From: Periplaneta americana
Lineage: Eukaryota; Arthropoda; Insecta; Blattodea; Blattidae
Length of the DNA: 64,000 bases
Direction of reading: 5' to 3'
Assembly (NCBI RefSeq): GCF_040183065.1
Contig: NC_091117.1
Coordinates: 118,722,726-118,786,725 of the forward strand
Shown here: piece by piece, positions 54,466-64,000 of the stretch
How positions within the stretch are numbered: the stretch's first letter is position 1
How the letters are laid out: every line of letters starts with the position of its first letter
The notes under the pieces: model-generated
What the model saw: only the letters and a program-made list of their open reading frames with translations
What the model was told of the DNA's origin: nothing
The model's database searches: none
Program-made: the position numbers and the translations under genes

Positions 54466-55350
54466 GCAGGGGCAAGTAGTAGTCGGGTGCATTATCTGGT
54501 ATTGTTGACGATACATACTTAAAAGTGAGTATTTGATTAAAAAATACAATTACCTTTATTCATCAAAGATGTAGGCATGTAGGCTAACTAAACACACAAT
54601 ATGTAAACACGATTTTCAATAATCTACCGGTTGAATGGAATTCCTACTTACCAAGTAAATCCTGAAAACATAGAGTGCAAAGCGTTCTGCGCTCGAAACA
54701 TAGGATAAGAAATATTTCCTATAGGCCTAAAATAATGTACTTTATAAAGCGTTCCATGTAGACTTCAGATGAGAGAAAGGACGTTCCATTCAGAAACACT
54801 GCAACGGTACATGGCACAATGACAAAATTAAATCCTTAGGCTTACTAATGAAGTTTCCGTCAATTTCCCGATCACACTTAAACAGTCAATATTTTCGCGA
54901 TATATGTTTGATGTTGGTAAATGCCTTTTAAGAAAGTTGAAAATAGGCTATGTAGGATCAAAGAGTTCGTTGAAAAATATATCCATGGAAGAATTCCCCA
55001 AGAGCTTTTGTAGATACAAAATTTGAGTGATAATATGGAAAGTTTTACTTACAATATATTTAAAATATATTTCGCAATTAAATTCAATAGATTGTAAAAT
55101 AACTATGAATTTATAAAAGGTGACATGCTTAACTTAGTAATTTTTGCATTTTAAGTTTGTTTTTAACTCAGCCTATAAGCGAAAATATTGTAGAACGTCA
55201 CATCTTGTGTGTATACAACTCAAATATACATTTGAAACTAATAAGTTAGTGCAAAACTGTGTTTTATGTAGGCCAACTACTATAATATTTGTATATTTGA
55301 AAATTGCACTTTTCATCGACCTGTAGGCCTATTGACAATTAATACTGTCA
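54466..55350. other. Non-coding stretch, no gene seen
   Basis: TAGGCCTA at 54722 and 55324. No coding signal. Confidence 0.45.
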
Positions 55351-55354
55351 CGCA

Positions 55355-55560
55355 AGCAGCCCGGGTTCAAGTCCCGATCAAGTATCGGATTTTTAATTGA
55401 AAAATCCATAGTGACACTTGTGACGGACAAGGTTGCAGTTGGGGTTTTTCTCGGGATTCTCCCGTTTTCTCCCATTTTAGGCATCTACATCATTGCGTCA
55501 CCATTTCTCCATTTTGTCATCATTCCACAGCATTTCGCGATAGCCATCCATAATGTCTTA
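55355..55560 (+). mobile_element. tRNA-derived SINE (family 4), 3' portion
   Basis: CCGGGTTCAAGTCCCGATCA is a T arm with B box; the A-box half is missing. The body has CTCGGGATTCTCCCGTTTTC, GGCATCTACATCATT and CATTTCTCCATTTTGTCATC. The apparent 80-codon frame here is SINE sequence. Confidence 0.7.
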
Positions 55561-55744
55561 CAATCAACGCGTTTGTTGGAAGAGTGCAGGTGGAATGGAA
55601 TTTACGGGAGGGGAACACTATGGCCCAGTACTGTGATCTCTTACGGCCTATAGGCGCATTCTCAAACCACACCGGCTGACTATACTAAGGTTCGCTGCGT
55701 ACCCAAGTTTCGAGCAGACAACCCTCCTCGTCCCTAGGCCAGCC

Positions 55745-55975
55745 CACTCCGCCAGCCGGCGATCGGGAAATGCTATGAAATGATGACGAAATGGAGAAAT
55801 GGTGACGGAATGATGTAGATGCCTAATATGGGGAAAAACGGGAGAACTCTGGGAAAAACCCCAAATGTGACCATTTCCGCCATCAGTTTCGCTATGGATT
55901 TTTCAATGAAAAATTCCAGACCTGACCGGAAGTCTTACGTGACAGATCTGAGGTCTGACCACTCAGCCACCGCAG
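55745..55975 (-). mobile_element. tRNA-derived SINE (family 4), inverted partner
   Basis: Reverse complement of the copy at 55355: GGCGATCGGGAAATGCTATG, GATGTAGATGCC, AAAACGGGAGAACTCTGGG and TTTTTCAATGAAAAATTCCA. With its partner it forms an inverted pair about 185 bp apart. Confidence 0.72.
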
Positions 55976-56221
55976 GAAGTAAAGAGTGTAGGTACTATCG
56001 CTCATCTCACCCCTCTTACGAGAGAGTAGAATGATCCATGTTCACATGAACGTAGTGAAAAGGGGTTACTGTGGCCGAGCTGTACTCATAATCTCTCATG
56101 TGTTTCTGCACATTAACTGTGCTTGTACGCTCCATTCACAGTTATTCAGCTGGTACTACAGCTAAATATAGACCCACATATTCCAATGACAGGTGCATCA
56201 ATTGTGCGCAATTTTACTCCA

Positions 56222-56223
<2 letters not shown>

Positions 56224-56263
<40 letters not shown>

Positions 56264-56276
56264 AAAAAAAAAAAAA
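56224..56276. repeat. (TC)n microsatellite followed by A16
   Basis: TC units at 56224-56260, then an uninterrupted A run to 56276. The A run could be the tail of a retroposed sequence. Confidence 0.97.
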
Positions 56277-56289
56277 GCACGCCGTACTT

Positions 56290-56472
56290 GTAGCTTACAC
56301 TCTTTGCCGCAGAGCGTTGCTCTTGGTGCACCGTGAGAGACGGTAAGGGAAACAGAAGTACCCCACGGAAACCTTCTCCCTAACATAAATTCCACATGAA
56401 GTCTCTGGGATTCGAACTCGGATTATCAGCGTGGAAAGCCGACGCTCTTGCTGTTGGGCTACAAACAAATGT
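56290..56472 (-). mobile_element. tRNA-derived SINE (family 5)
   Basis: The minus-strand head has GTAGCCCAACAGCAAGAGCG (A box, about 56450) and CGAGTTCGAATCCCAG (B box, about 56408). The body GGAGAAGGTTTCCGTGGGG follows toward lower coordinates. 5' and 3' limits are approximate. Confidence 0.6.
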
Positions 56473-56689
56473 AAGCTTGCCTAAGTTGATATAGTTCCTA
56501 TTAAGTAGTCCTGGGACGAGAGGGCACTTCCCAGATAACTTATACCTGCTTCCATTCAATTGAGAACATTCGAACAGGAAATTTCTTTCTTTCTTCGTCA
56601 TGCTTTAGCACTTTCTTTCGTACAGACTTAGAACGCAGAGGATGGTAGACCTATATTTTTCAATCAATAGTAAACAGGCACACATTGGT

Positions 56690-56878
56690 GGCCTCCCTGT
56701 TTGTGTGGCCAGCAATGTACAGGGCCACCACTGAGACAACACAGGACAAAACATGACAAGAAACAAACACCTAGTCCCGTGGACGGAAGACGAATCTCTT
56801 CCATTGCCTACGCTGGGAATCGAACCACGGGTCGCTTGGATGAGGTAATACGTTATCCACGGAGCCAAGACGACGGAC
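56690..56878 (-). mobile_element. tRNA-derived SINE (family 6)
   Basis: The minus-strand head TTGGCTCCGTGGATAACGTA (A box, about 56860) and CCGTGGTTCGATTCCCAGCG (B box, about 56815). The body includes GTCATGTTTTGTCCTGTGTT and ends near GGCCACACAAAC. Confidence 0.6.
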
Positions 56879-56879
56879 T

Positions 56880-57867
56880 ATTAAAAAATATGTGCGATAC
56901 TTTATTCCTAATTTTTAGTTGACATACATTTGAACCATTAGTGATACTAATGACTTGTAGAAATTTCTTCAGGAGATGGTAATGTGTCAGTAATTTTGCT
57001 TTATTTCCATAACAGAAATTTTAAAATAAAATAGGCTTACATTATTACATCAGAGTTAAAGTGGCTTACTATTATCATGAATATATAATGTAACAATTAA
57101 TTTCAGTTCACTATAACAATGGATCTTGAATAACATACCAGTAATCCCTAAATAATACTATTGTGAATATCACAGTATGGATCAAACACTTGCAAACTTA
57201 AACCACTCTTTAAGATCCTTTTTATTGCCTCCAAATTTTAGAAGCTATTTGTATGGAAATACTTTTATACAAAATATTAATACATTGTATATAAATATAT
57301 ATTATTACTGTTCTTGTTAAATTTTTTATCATTTGATTAGGAAATTGCTAATTTACAAAGCACGGCACGATTTTATAATAATATATTAGTTATCACAGGA
57401 GATTTATATTATTATGGATTATTTCTTTTGAAGCATGACGAAGAGAGAAAGAAACTCTATTTATTGTATAATCTGTTATATATATTTTTGATATACTGTG
57501 TATAATTTGAAAATGAATCAGACTGCCAAATAATAACAAGAAACTTGCTGTAAACATTGTATAGTTCTCTCATTCACGAACGGTATTATCTAGCTTTACT
57601 TTCCTATCATAATTCAGAGAGCTAAATATGCATTTCTTTTCAAATAGCCATGGCGAATACTACGTCAGTAATAAATTAATATAATAATTGAAGATGACAT
57701 GGAGTAACGAACGATAACAACTACAACTTCGAGACAGAACGGGCCAAAATGGTTCAACCCTTGAAGTCGATGAAGATGATGATGATAATGATAATTGAAG
57801 TATAAAGTATAATATTAGTTTTCAAGTCTAAAATGAGAACTTATTACACACCGCTAGTTGGAATGCA

Positions 57868-57870
<3 letters not shown>
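56880..57870. other. Non-coding stretch, no gene seen
   Basis: AT-rich; nothing recognised. Confidence 0.45.
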
Positions 57871-57931
<61 letters not shown>

Positions 57932-57945
57932 CATACATACATACA

Positions 57946-57974
<29 letters not shown>
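57871..57974. repeat. Compound (TA)n-(TACA)n microsatellite
   Basis: TA units to about 57928, then ACAT units to 57974. An (AAAT)n run follows at 58047-58100. Confidence 0.98.
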
Positions 57975-57976
<2 letters not shown>

Positions 57977-58100
57977 TATGTAGGCCTACAAATAAGCTAC
58001 ATCCACAAAAATATAATGTATACACATATAAATTTGTATCGTAAATATTTAATGAAAAATAAATAAATATATAAATAAGTAAATAAATAAATAAATAAAA

Positions 58101-58685
58101 TAGTGTCAGCAATACAAAACTTGATGTATCAATAATTGGGAGAATTTGATTTCAGTTATATGGGGAGGGGAGAAAAGCTTAATATTTTTTATCGTATCAG
58201 TTTGTCTAGAATAGTTCATTTCGCAGAATATAGTCGCACTTATGATGTAACTCTTACCGTACCTTTTCAAGCATACAGCTACAATACAAACATAAAAATG
58301 TGGATATTTCAGATCCATCGTATCGTAGAAAACGTAATATAATGCTATGCAGACTTTTGTGAAGTTATCACCCTAAAGAATTAAGTGTCCACAAGAGACG
58401 GAGATCTCATTTTGTTCCAGCGGAAACGGGGTGATAAAACATGCTGTATAGACTCAAGTAACGCGGCTGAAGAAGTTAATAGTTCACATTCTTTCTCTGC
58501 ACCAAGTTGTTTTAGGGACATAATAGACGTGATGATCCATAGACGGATCGGAGAGGACTACAGAGAGAAAGAGACGGCGACGTTATAGCAGGTTGGTCGA
58601 ATCTCCCCTCTTGCTCATTATCATCTTCTTTCCCCTTCCAGTTCTAATAATACAGGGCACCCTGCAGCCACCCTCTGAACGGTAG
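58101..58685. other. Non-coding stretch upstream of neurexin
   Basis: No feature recognised. The composition shifts from AT-rich to GC-rich at about 58690. Confidence 0.45.
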
Positions 58686-58689
58686 CTAA

Positions 58690-59360
58690 CTATTCCGACA
58701 CCTAGTATTTCGACGGAGGCGGTTTGGGGGTTTTCGCGGCGCTCGGTTGGCGATCGCGCGACCTAGTACGCACTGCGCCTGCGCCTAACCGGAGCCCGCT
58801 AAAGCCAGTGGTGACTCCGGCGAACACAGTGGAACGTGCAGTACTTGTGCAGTTTGGGGGGAAATAAGGGTGAATAATAGAGACGGGCTTTCAGTCCGTG
58901 AACACGGGTTGTTGGCATTCCAGCAGCTAGAGCAATACCGCCATCTTCATGCGAAACTGCGACTCGTGTTTACGTTGTGAAATGACAGTCGCCGTCCTTC
59001 GTTCAGTGTTAAAATAACAGCAGAACTTAAAGATGAACAGAGATAACCGTTATCGTCGACATGTTTAAATTGAAGCGTGTATGCTCTGTAGTGCGAATGA
59101 CTCAGAATAGGGCGTAGCTGCAAGAATAGTAAAAAGTGTCTGCGATTTGAGTAGAAAAGAAAAGTGTGTGCAAATGTTTGCGCATTTCTCGGTGACGACC
59201 AAATGTTGGGTGACAGTGGCAGTTTAGTGACCGTCGTAATCTTCTCATCGCACGCTCATTTAGACGTCCATTCGGCTCTCTACAGTAATCCGGTGGCATC
59301 GACGTGTTCCGTCTTTCTCTCTACTCTCGCTCTGTCTTCTTCTTCCTCTTCGCCTGTCAC
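58690..59360 (+). promoter_or_regulatory. Putative neurexin promoter and 5' UTR
   Basis: A GC- and CpG-rich block (58700-58880, with words such as TTCGCGGCGCTCGG and GGCGATCGCGCGACC) precedes a less GC-rich leader that runs to the neurexin start codon. I see no convincing TATA box, which fits a CpG-type promoter. Several ATGs occur upstream of 59361 (for example near 59031 and 59061), so short upstream ORFs are possible if transcription starts before them. The transcription start and any 5' intron cannot be fixed from sequence alone. Confidence 0.5.
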
Positions 59361-59978
59361 ATGGCGGTCGTGAGACTAAGAAACATGCATCTGTGGCTTC
59401 TCAGAGTGTCTTTCTTCGTCGTGACTATCGCGGTGACTTCAGGTTTTGTTCTGGAAGGCTCACAGACTTCGTACGCACAATTTAGAAAATGGAACGCCGG
59501 TTTAAACGGTTCGTTAGAATTAGAATTTAAGACGGAGCAGCCGAACGGCTTGCTGCTGTACACGGATGATGGCGGGACTTACGATTTCTTTGAGATCAAA
59601 CTGGTGGAAGGAGCTCTGAGACTGAGGTACAACCTGGGCGGGGGTGCCCAGATCTTGACAGTCGGCCGTGACCTCAATGACGGTCACTGGCACAAGGTTC
59701 AGGTGCAGCGCAATGTGGAGAGGACGTCGCTCACGGTGGACGGCGTCACGCAGAGTCGTTCGTCTCGCGGCAAGGAGTTTCAATTTGGTCGACTAGCTTC
59801 TAATTCCGATGTTTATGTCGGCGGAATGCCCTCGTGGTACAACACGAAGCTCACCCTCTTGGCTCTTCCTAGCGTCATCTTCGAGCCTCGGTTCGGCGGA
59901 GCTATACGAAATCTTGTATACGCGGACGAAGAAGGCGGTCTTCCCAGGCGGCAGGAGATGAAGATGACTGAATTCAAG
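59361..59978 (+). CDS. Nrx-1: Alpha-neurexin, first coding exon (signal peptide and LNS1 domain)
   Basis: This exon encodes 206 residues of a presynaptic adhesion receptor. Alpha-neurexins are type I membrane proteins that bind neuroligins and other partners across the synapse. Residues 1-28 form a signal peptide (basic MAVVRLRN, then hydrophobic LWLLRVSFFVVTIAVTSG). Residues 29 to about 190 are the first laminin/neurexin/sex-hormone-globulin domain: FVLEGSQTSYAQFRKWNAG, LELEFKTEQPNGLLLYTDD, YDFFEIKLVEGALRLRY, DLNDGHWHKVQVQR, VYVGGMPSWY and a closing FGGAIRNL. An NGS sequon lies at residues 50-52 region. ATG 59361 is the first in-frame ATG; the frame extends upstream to a GTG at 59304 but no earlier ATG. 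The exon ends at a consensus donor, TTCAAG|GTAAAA, exactly on a codon boundary (phase 0). Later exons lie beyond the window. No cysteine occurs in this exon after the signal peptide. Confidence 0.93.
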
Positions 59979-60282
59979 GTAAAACATATTTTATTATCTG
60001 ACTCACAATGAAAAAAAAACATTTTACTAACAAACTGACATACAATATATAGCCAAATAAAACTACAATATTTTTCTACATAAATAAGTAGACCTACTTG
60101 ACAATAACATTTTTCATATAAAAACAAAGACTGAAAACTTGATATAAACCCGATACCGCACGAATAAGTAAGCTACAATCGTCGTCTTAAAAGAGGAGAA
60201 AGAAATATTACATATGAAAGAGATTTCTGTTAAATTTTTTTAGTAATCATCTGAATTTATTTTTGAAATTTGAATAATTTTG

Positions 60283-60463
60283 CTGATTAAATTTTCAACT
60301 TCTTTACTGTGTTAATATTTAGGACTTACCTGGCGACTAGTTCCGAAGTCTTTGTTCTTATTTGTCAAAAGCCTAGTTTGGACAATGAAGAACAAGACTT
60401 CGAAACTAGTCGCCAGGTAAATCCTAAATATTGACACAGTAAAGAAGTTGGAAATTTAATCAG
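60283..60463. repeat. Hairpin-forming inverted repeat in neurexin intron 1
   Basis: Arms 60283-60359 and 60388-60463 pair with few mismatches (ACTTACCTGGCGACTAGTTC opposite GAAACTAGTCGCCAGGTAAA). The loop is about 28 bases. It looks like a foldback MITE; no target duplication was assigned. Confidence 0.82.
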
Positions 60464-60801
60464 TGATATATAAGTGTCAAAAGCGTATAGGCCTATAGAA
60501 AAATGAAGAATTAATAATGTTGGTTATTTCCTATATTAATTAAGATACATTATTCTTGAGAACTTATGAGTGTTGAGAGATTTTAATAAATGCTGAAATA
60601 TTTACCGCTAAACGGTTTAGTTTTATAATTTTTTGTATAATCTGTCACCGGTCAAAGTTTCCCATTTTTAGACATATTCATTTCTTGAGAGTTCAGTTTT
60701 GTGATTCCTTCCTCTATTTTTATTAAAGTTAAGTAATTAATCTTTTATTATATTGACTAATTGACTTTCAAGTTTTGTAACTAATTTTCGAAAATTATAT
60801 C

Positions 60802-61052
60802 GACGGACCATTTCAAAGGGAAAGAACTCAAGATTTAAAGTTTTGAGACAACTGCATTTTAAATCTTTATGTTGCTGTGAAAAATCAAAGGATTGATGAA
60901 ATTACTCCAAATTCTGTTAATGTTTTATATATAGGCCTACTATAAGTTTCAAATTAGAGCGTAATTGAATTTTTCACAACTACATGAATCTTTAAAATCC
61001 AGTTTTCTCAAAACTTTAAATTTGAGTTGTTTCCCTTTTGAACTGATCCGTC
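60802..61052. repeat. Second inverted repeat in neurexin intron 1
   Basis: Left arm about 60802-60890 (GACGGACCATTTCAAAGGGA) pairs imperfectly with right arm about 60965-61052 (TTCCCTTTTGAACTGATCCG). The spacer includes TAGGCCTA at 60932. Confidence 0.7.
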
Positions 61053-64000
61053 AATAATATTGCTCGAGTAATTTTACGGTGAATGTAGAGTATCCAACGC
61101 CCACTGAACGAATATTTCACATTTATCACTGCCAATGTTGCGTTATAATCGTGTATGCAAGGTAGGCTGTAACAAAAACCTAAACTAACCAAACCTAACC
61201 TGTCAATGAAGCAACAAGTTATACTAAATATGTGTAAAATTGGCCTATGTCTCTATAGTGGGCGGGACATAAGTAACATTGACCAATTTTACTTTGTTAA
61301 AATGTTAGTCACTTCCTAATATGATTTTACGGTTAAGTTTCAAAATTATGTGTTTAGTTAAGTTATTCTAATTGTGTTAATACTACTGTTAGATAGTTTT
61401 CTGATTTACTTTGAAAATCCTAATAACATTGATTATTTCAAAGTTTTTTAAGTTTAATTTCGATAATTTGTTTCTCCCGTTTTATTATTCTTCTGTATTT
61501 CTATTTATGTCGAGATGCTCGACATTCACTCTCAATGGGGCCACTTATTCCTTACTTAAAGGTTCAGTTTTGTAATTCTCGAAAATTATATTATTTTCTT
61601 AATTAAATAACATAATATGATTTCCTAGAATAAGATTTGTCCAGCGATTTTTATTTCTCATAATTAGTGTCCAGTTAATGTCTTAGTTCAGGATTTATTT
61701 CGAAAATTACATTATTGTAGGTTGAAATAAGAATATGACGTTTAAGTTATGTAATTTATTTTTGAAATTATAAAATTGTTTTTTTTTACTCCAGTAAATG
61801 AGTCATTTAATTTTGAAACTTAATTTTAAAAATGGTATATTATTGTTAAGTAATTCTTATTATTGTTAAATATTCACAATTAGGCCTAAGCGATTTAATT
61901 CTGAAACTTCCTCTTCGGATATTTTGATATTTTATTTATATGACATATTCACCATTTGTATTGTTAATCAGTACTTATTATATTATTATTCTCTATTCAA
62001 CAATGACTATTATTCACTTATTCAGTGACATGCATTTTGCAATAATTAATTATTTTTAGAGCAGGTCAAATTCAATCATTTGCTATTAAATATTTTATAT
62101 TCCTGATGAACTGAAGAGTAAACATTTTAGAAGATGAGTCTGCCTAAGCCGTCAGTCGATCTGCGTCAGTGAAGTTGCGTTAGCTATTTGTAACGATACT
62201 GGAGAATACTACAGAATATTTATTTCTGATCTTCCTTACAATTGGACGCAGTAGACCAAACCTTCGATACATCTACTACCTACTGTATATCAGCAATGTA
62301 AAAAGTTCAGTTCAAAACGCTTTTAAAACTGTAATGATACAATTATATGTATACGGTATATGATATGGATGACCGGGAATTCAGTGTCACATGCTACTAT
62401 ATACAGCCTACAGGATAAATGTATTTTTGGTTGAGATGGAGGAAGCAATAGTTCTTAGACTTTTGAAAAATATGATATGTACGTAGTTTTGAATGAATCT
62501 ATATTCGTCTTTAGATGATCTGAGTCATTCCAATATATTTAACATTTTTTATCAGTCCCAACTAACAAAATACTTGTCATTCCTTTGTTTATTATAAGAA
62601 CGAAGATAAAAACAATATTGTATTCATGATTTCCCAAAGAATAGAAATAGTCCAATTCCATATTTCCTTAGATTAGAACTATTTTATATTTTTTTTTCAT
62701 GAAATATATAAAAGGTTTCTATACAGAACCTAATTCATTAAACCTACATTTATTACAGTATATCATCTGCAGGACATTTGTTTTTTTTTCAGTATATTTG
62801 TTTAAAAAGTAGCAGTTTTATCTGTAACAGTCAAATTTGCTTTTATATAAGAATAAGTTTCAAAATCTATCTTCCTCTTAAATTAAAACGAGAAACTTGC
62901 CCAACTTATATGGGCAGTTTAAAAATGAAATAAAATAATTCATTTCTATAATATATATTTAATAGCAGAGTTAGCAGACACAAATACAAATTCTATGACA
63001 CTTTAGGAGACCTCTGCATTTGCCAGTATGACTTGCTGGTAGTTTCTTAAAATAATTAACTTTTTTTTTTGTTGTAGTCTGAGCTGCATGTTGGCTCTTA
63101 TTGAAATTATTTAATATAGAGTTAAAATACTTATGTTTGTCTCTAATTTATCACGATATGTCTTAAGTTTAAAAGTTACAGCTATAAGTAGATGTAAGAC
63201 CGTTTAAGAGTTTCTTTAAGACGCTGCAGTATGTACTATATTATTGAGAGATTTTAATTACAGCTGTTTCATATAGAATTGGCACGAAGCACATCTAAAA
63301 TGTTTAAAAATGAACATAGCTTTTAATATAATATGTATTATTTATTCAACAATGTAGTTCTCCAATTCAACAGCCATGATACTTATTTCATTTAACTTCA
63401 TCTAGTGACACAAATACGTATTACTTTTTGTAATCCTTAATTGCATCTGAAATATGGGTTTTACAGCCGTTCAATTACAAACTGTAGTATTAGCGAGTCA
63501 CATACATACGATCAATATACATAATCCTTCAGGAACTTTTGACTTCAATACCACTCTGCAGTGTTTATGAAGTTTTGTTAGACAGCGGTATTCTAGTTCT
63601 TAGTTGATACCTGAAATTGACCATCGAGTTACATTTAGAAAATATAGGCCTAATATAATTTCTATTTTAAGAAAAGTCAACTCTGTAAAAGTTTCCACAA
63701 AGTGTTTTTTTGTGCTTATTTAAAAAAAATTACATTACATGTTCTAAGTTTTTGCTTTAATTCAATTACAATTGGTATATTATATAGGGAAAATTGTTTA
63801 AAAATACATTCATGTAAGAATTACTATTACTATACGGTTGCGTGGCTCCTTAGAATATGTTAGTTTCCGTTTCAAATTAATTTTCCTATCCTAATTTTAC
63901 TATCAAAGACGGCATACCATAATATAATATTATGTTCAATTTACTTTTGTCAGCCACTTGTATATAGGCCTACTAGAGTGTCTTTGTTGACGTAATAGTT

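Larger units (their letters stand above)
59979..64000 (+). other. Start of neurexin intron 1 (continues beyond window)
   Basis: After the donor at 59979 the DNA is AT-rich and non-coding to the window end, with no further LNS or EGF-like coding block on the plus strand. It holds inverted repeats at 60283-60463 and 60802-61052, and TAGGCCTA at 60488, 60932, 61881, 63644 and 63965. Confidence 0.75.

Noticed and set aside
55411..55653. 80-codon plus-strand frame
   Set aside because: It covers a SINE body and flanking DNA; the inverted SINE copy nearby confirms the repeat identity.
59304..59360. Upstream extension of neurexin starting at 59304
   Set aside because: The triplet there is GTG, not ATG. 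The residues added would precede the signal peptide and have no neurexin-like character.
1..64000. CRISPR arrays, bacterial operons, rRNA genes, intact endogenous viruses
   Set aside because: None seen. Direct repeats present are microsatellites or transposon units, and no gag, env or capsid-like coding sequence was recognised on either strand.

Overview
The window is eukaryotic: AT-rich, with long non-coding stretches, abundant trinucleotide microsatellites, many unrelated transposon families and a single recognisable host gene. That gene is the first coding exon of an alpha-neurexin near the right end. The exon is arthropod-like in sequence. The mix of RTE-type and CR1/Jockey-type LINEs, tRNA-derived SINEs, mariner, hAT, pogo, PIF/Harbinger-like and Helitron-like elements fits a large polyneopteran insect genome. 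My best guess is a cockroach or termite; this is inference, not proof.

Layout. 0-6.2 kb: RTE-type LINE copies (one with a clear 14-bp target-site duplication), an inverted pair of tRNA-like mobile units, a SINE with a 12-bp target duplication and a small MITE. 6.2-12.5 kb: a perfect 114-bp-arm hairpin, a hAT-type MITE, a decayed piggyBac-like gene and compound microsatellites. 12.5-17.9 kb: the first decayed copy of an uncharacterised mobile gene family (called family X here), a CR1/Jockey-type LINE tail, and a 1.1-kb inverted tandem array of 382-bp units that each carry an intact tRNA cloverleaf. 20.7-25.5 kb: a head-to-head pair of PIF/Harbinger-like MITEs and the second family X copy. 29.8-36.3 kb: an RTE LINE inside an AAT repeat, then a nest of Helitron-like elements holding a LINE fragment, a SINE, a complete but dead mariner and a MITE.

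36.5-43.8 kb: mostly non-coding, with one GC-rich island at about 38.44-38.88 kb. 43.8-46.6 kb: the longest RTE LINE, with endonuclease and reverse transcriptase, broken by frameshifts. 47-52.3 kb: SINE, hAT-type MITE, large microsatellites, a decayed pogo-like element and a second CR1/Jockey tail. 53.5-57 kb: repeat fragments and SINEs, including an inverted SINE pair. 58.7-64 kb: GC-rich promoter/5'UTR region, neurexin exon 1 (plus strand) and the start of a long intron that continues past the window.

The mobile elements are almost all non-autonomous or broken. Only the neurexin exon looks like a functional host protein-coding sequence. Three patterns deserve most attention. First, a mobile tRNA-like cloverleaf shows a paired base change in its acceptor stem. 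Second, the octamer TAGGCCTA occurs at least 16 times, and at one site a paralogous repeat has only TA, so it may be an excision scar. Third, family X has two independently decayed copies sharing conserved cysteine and acidic motifs that I cannot assign to a known superfamily.
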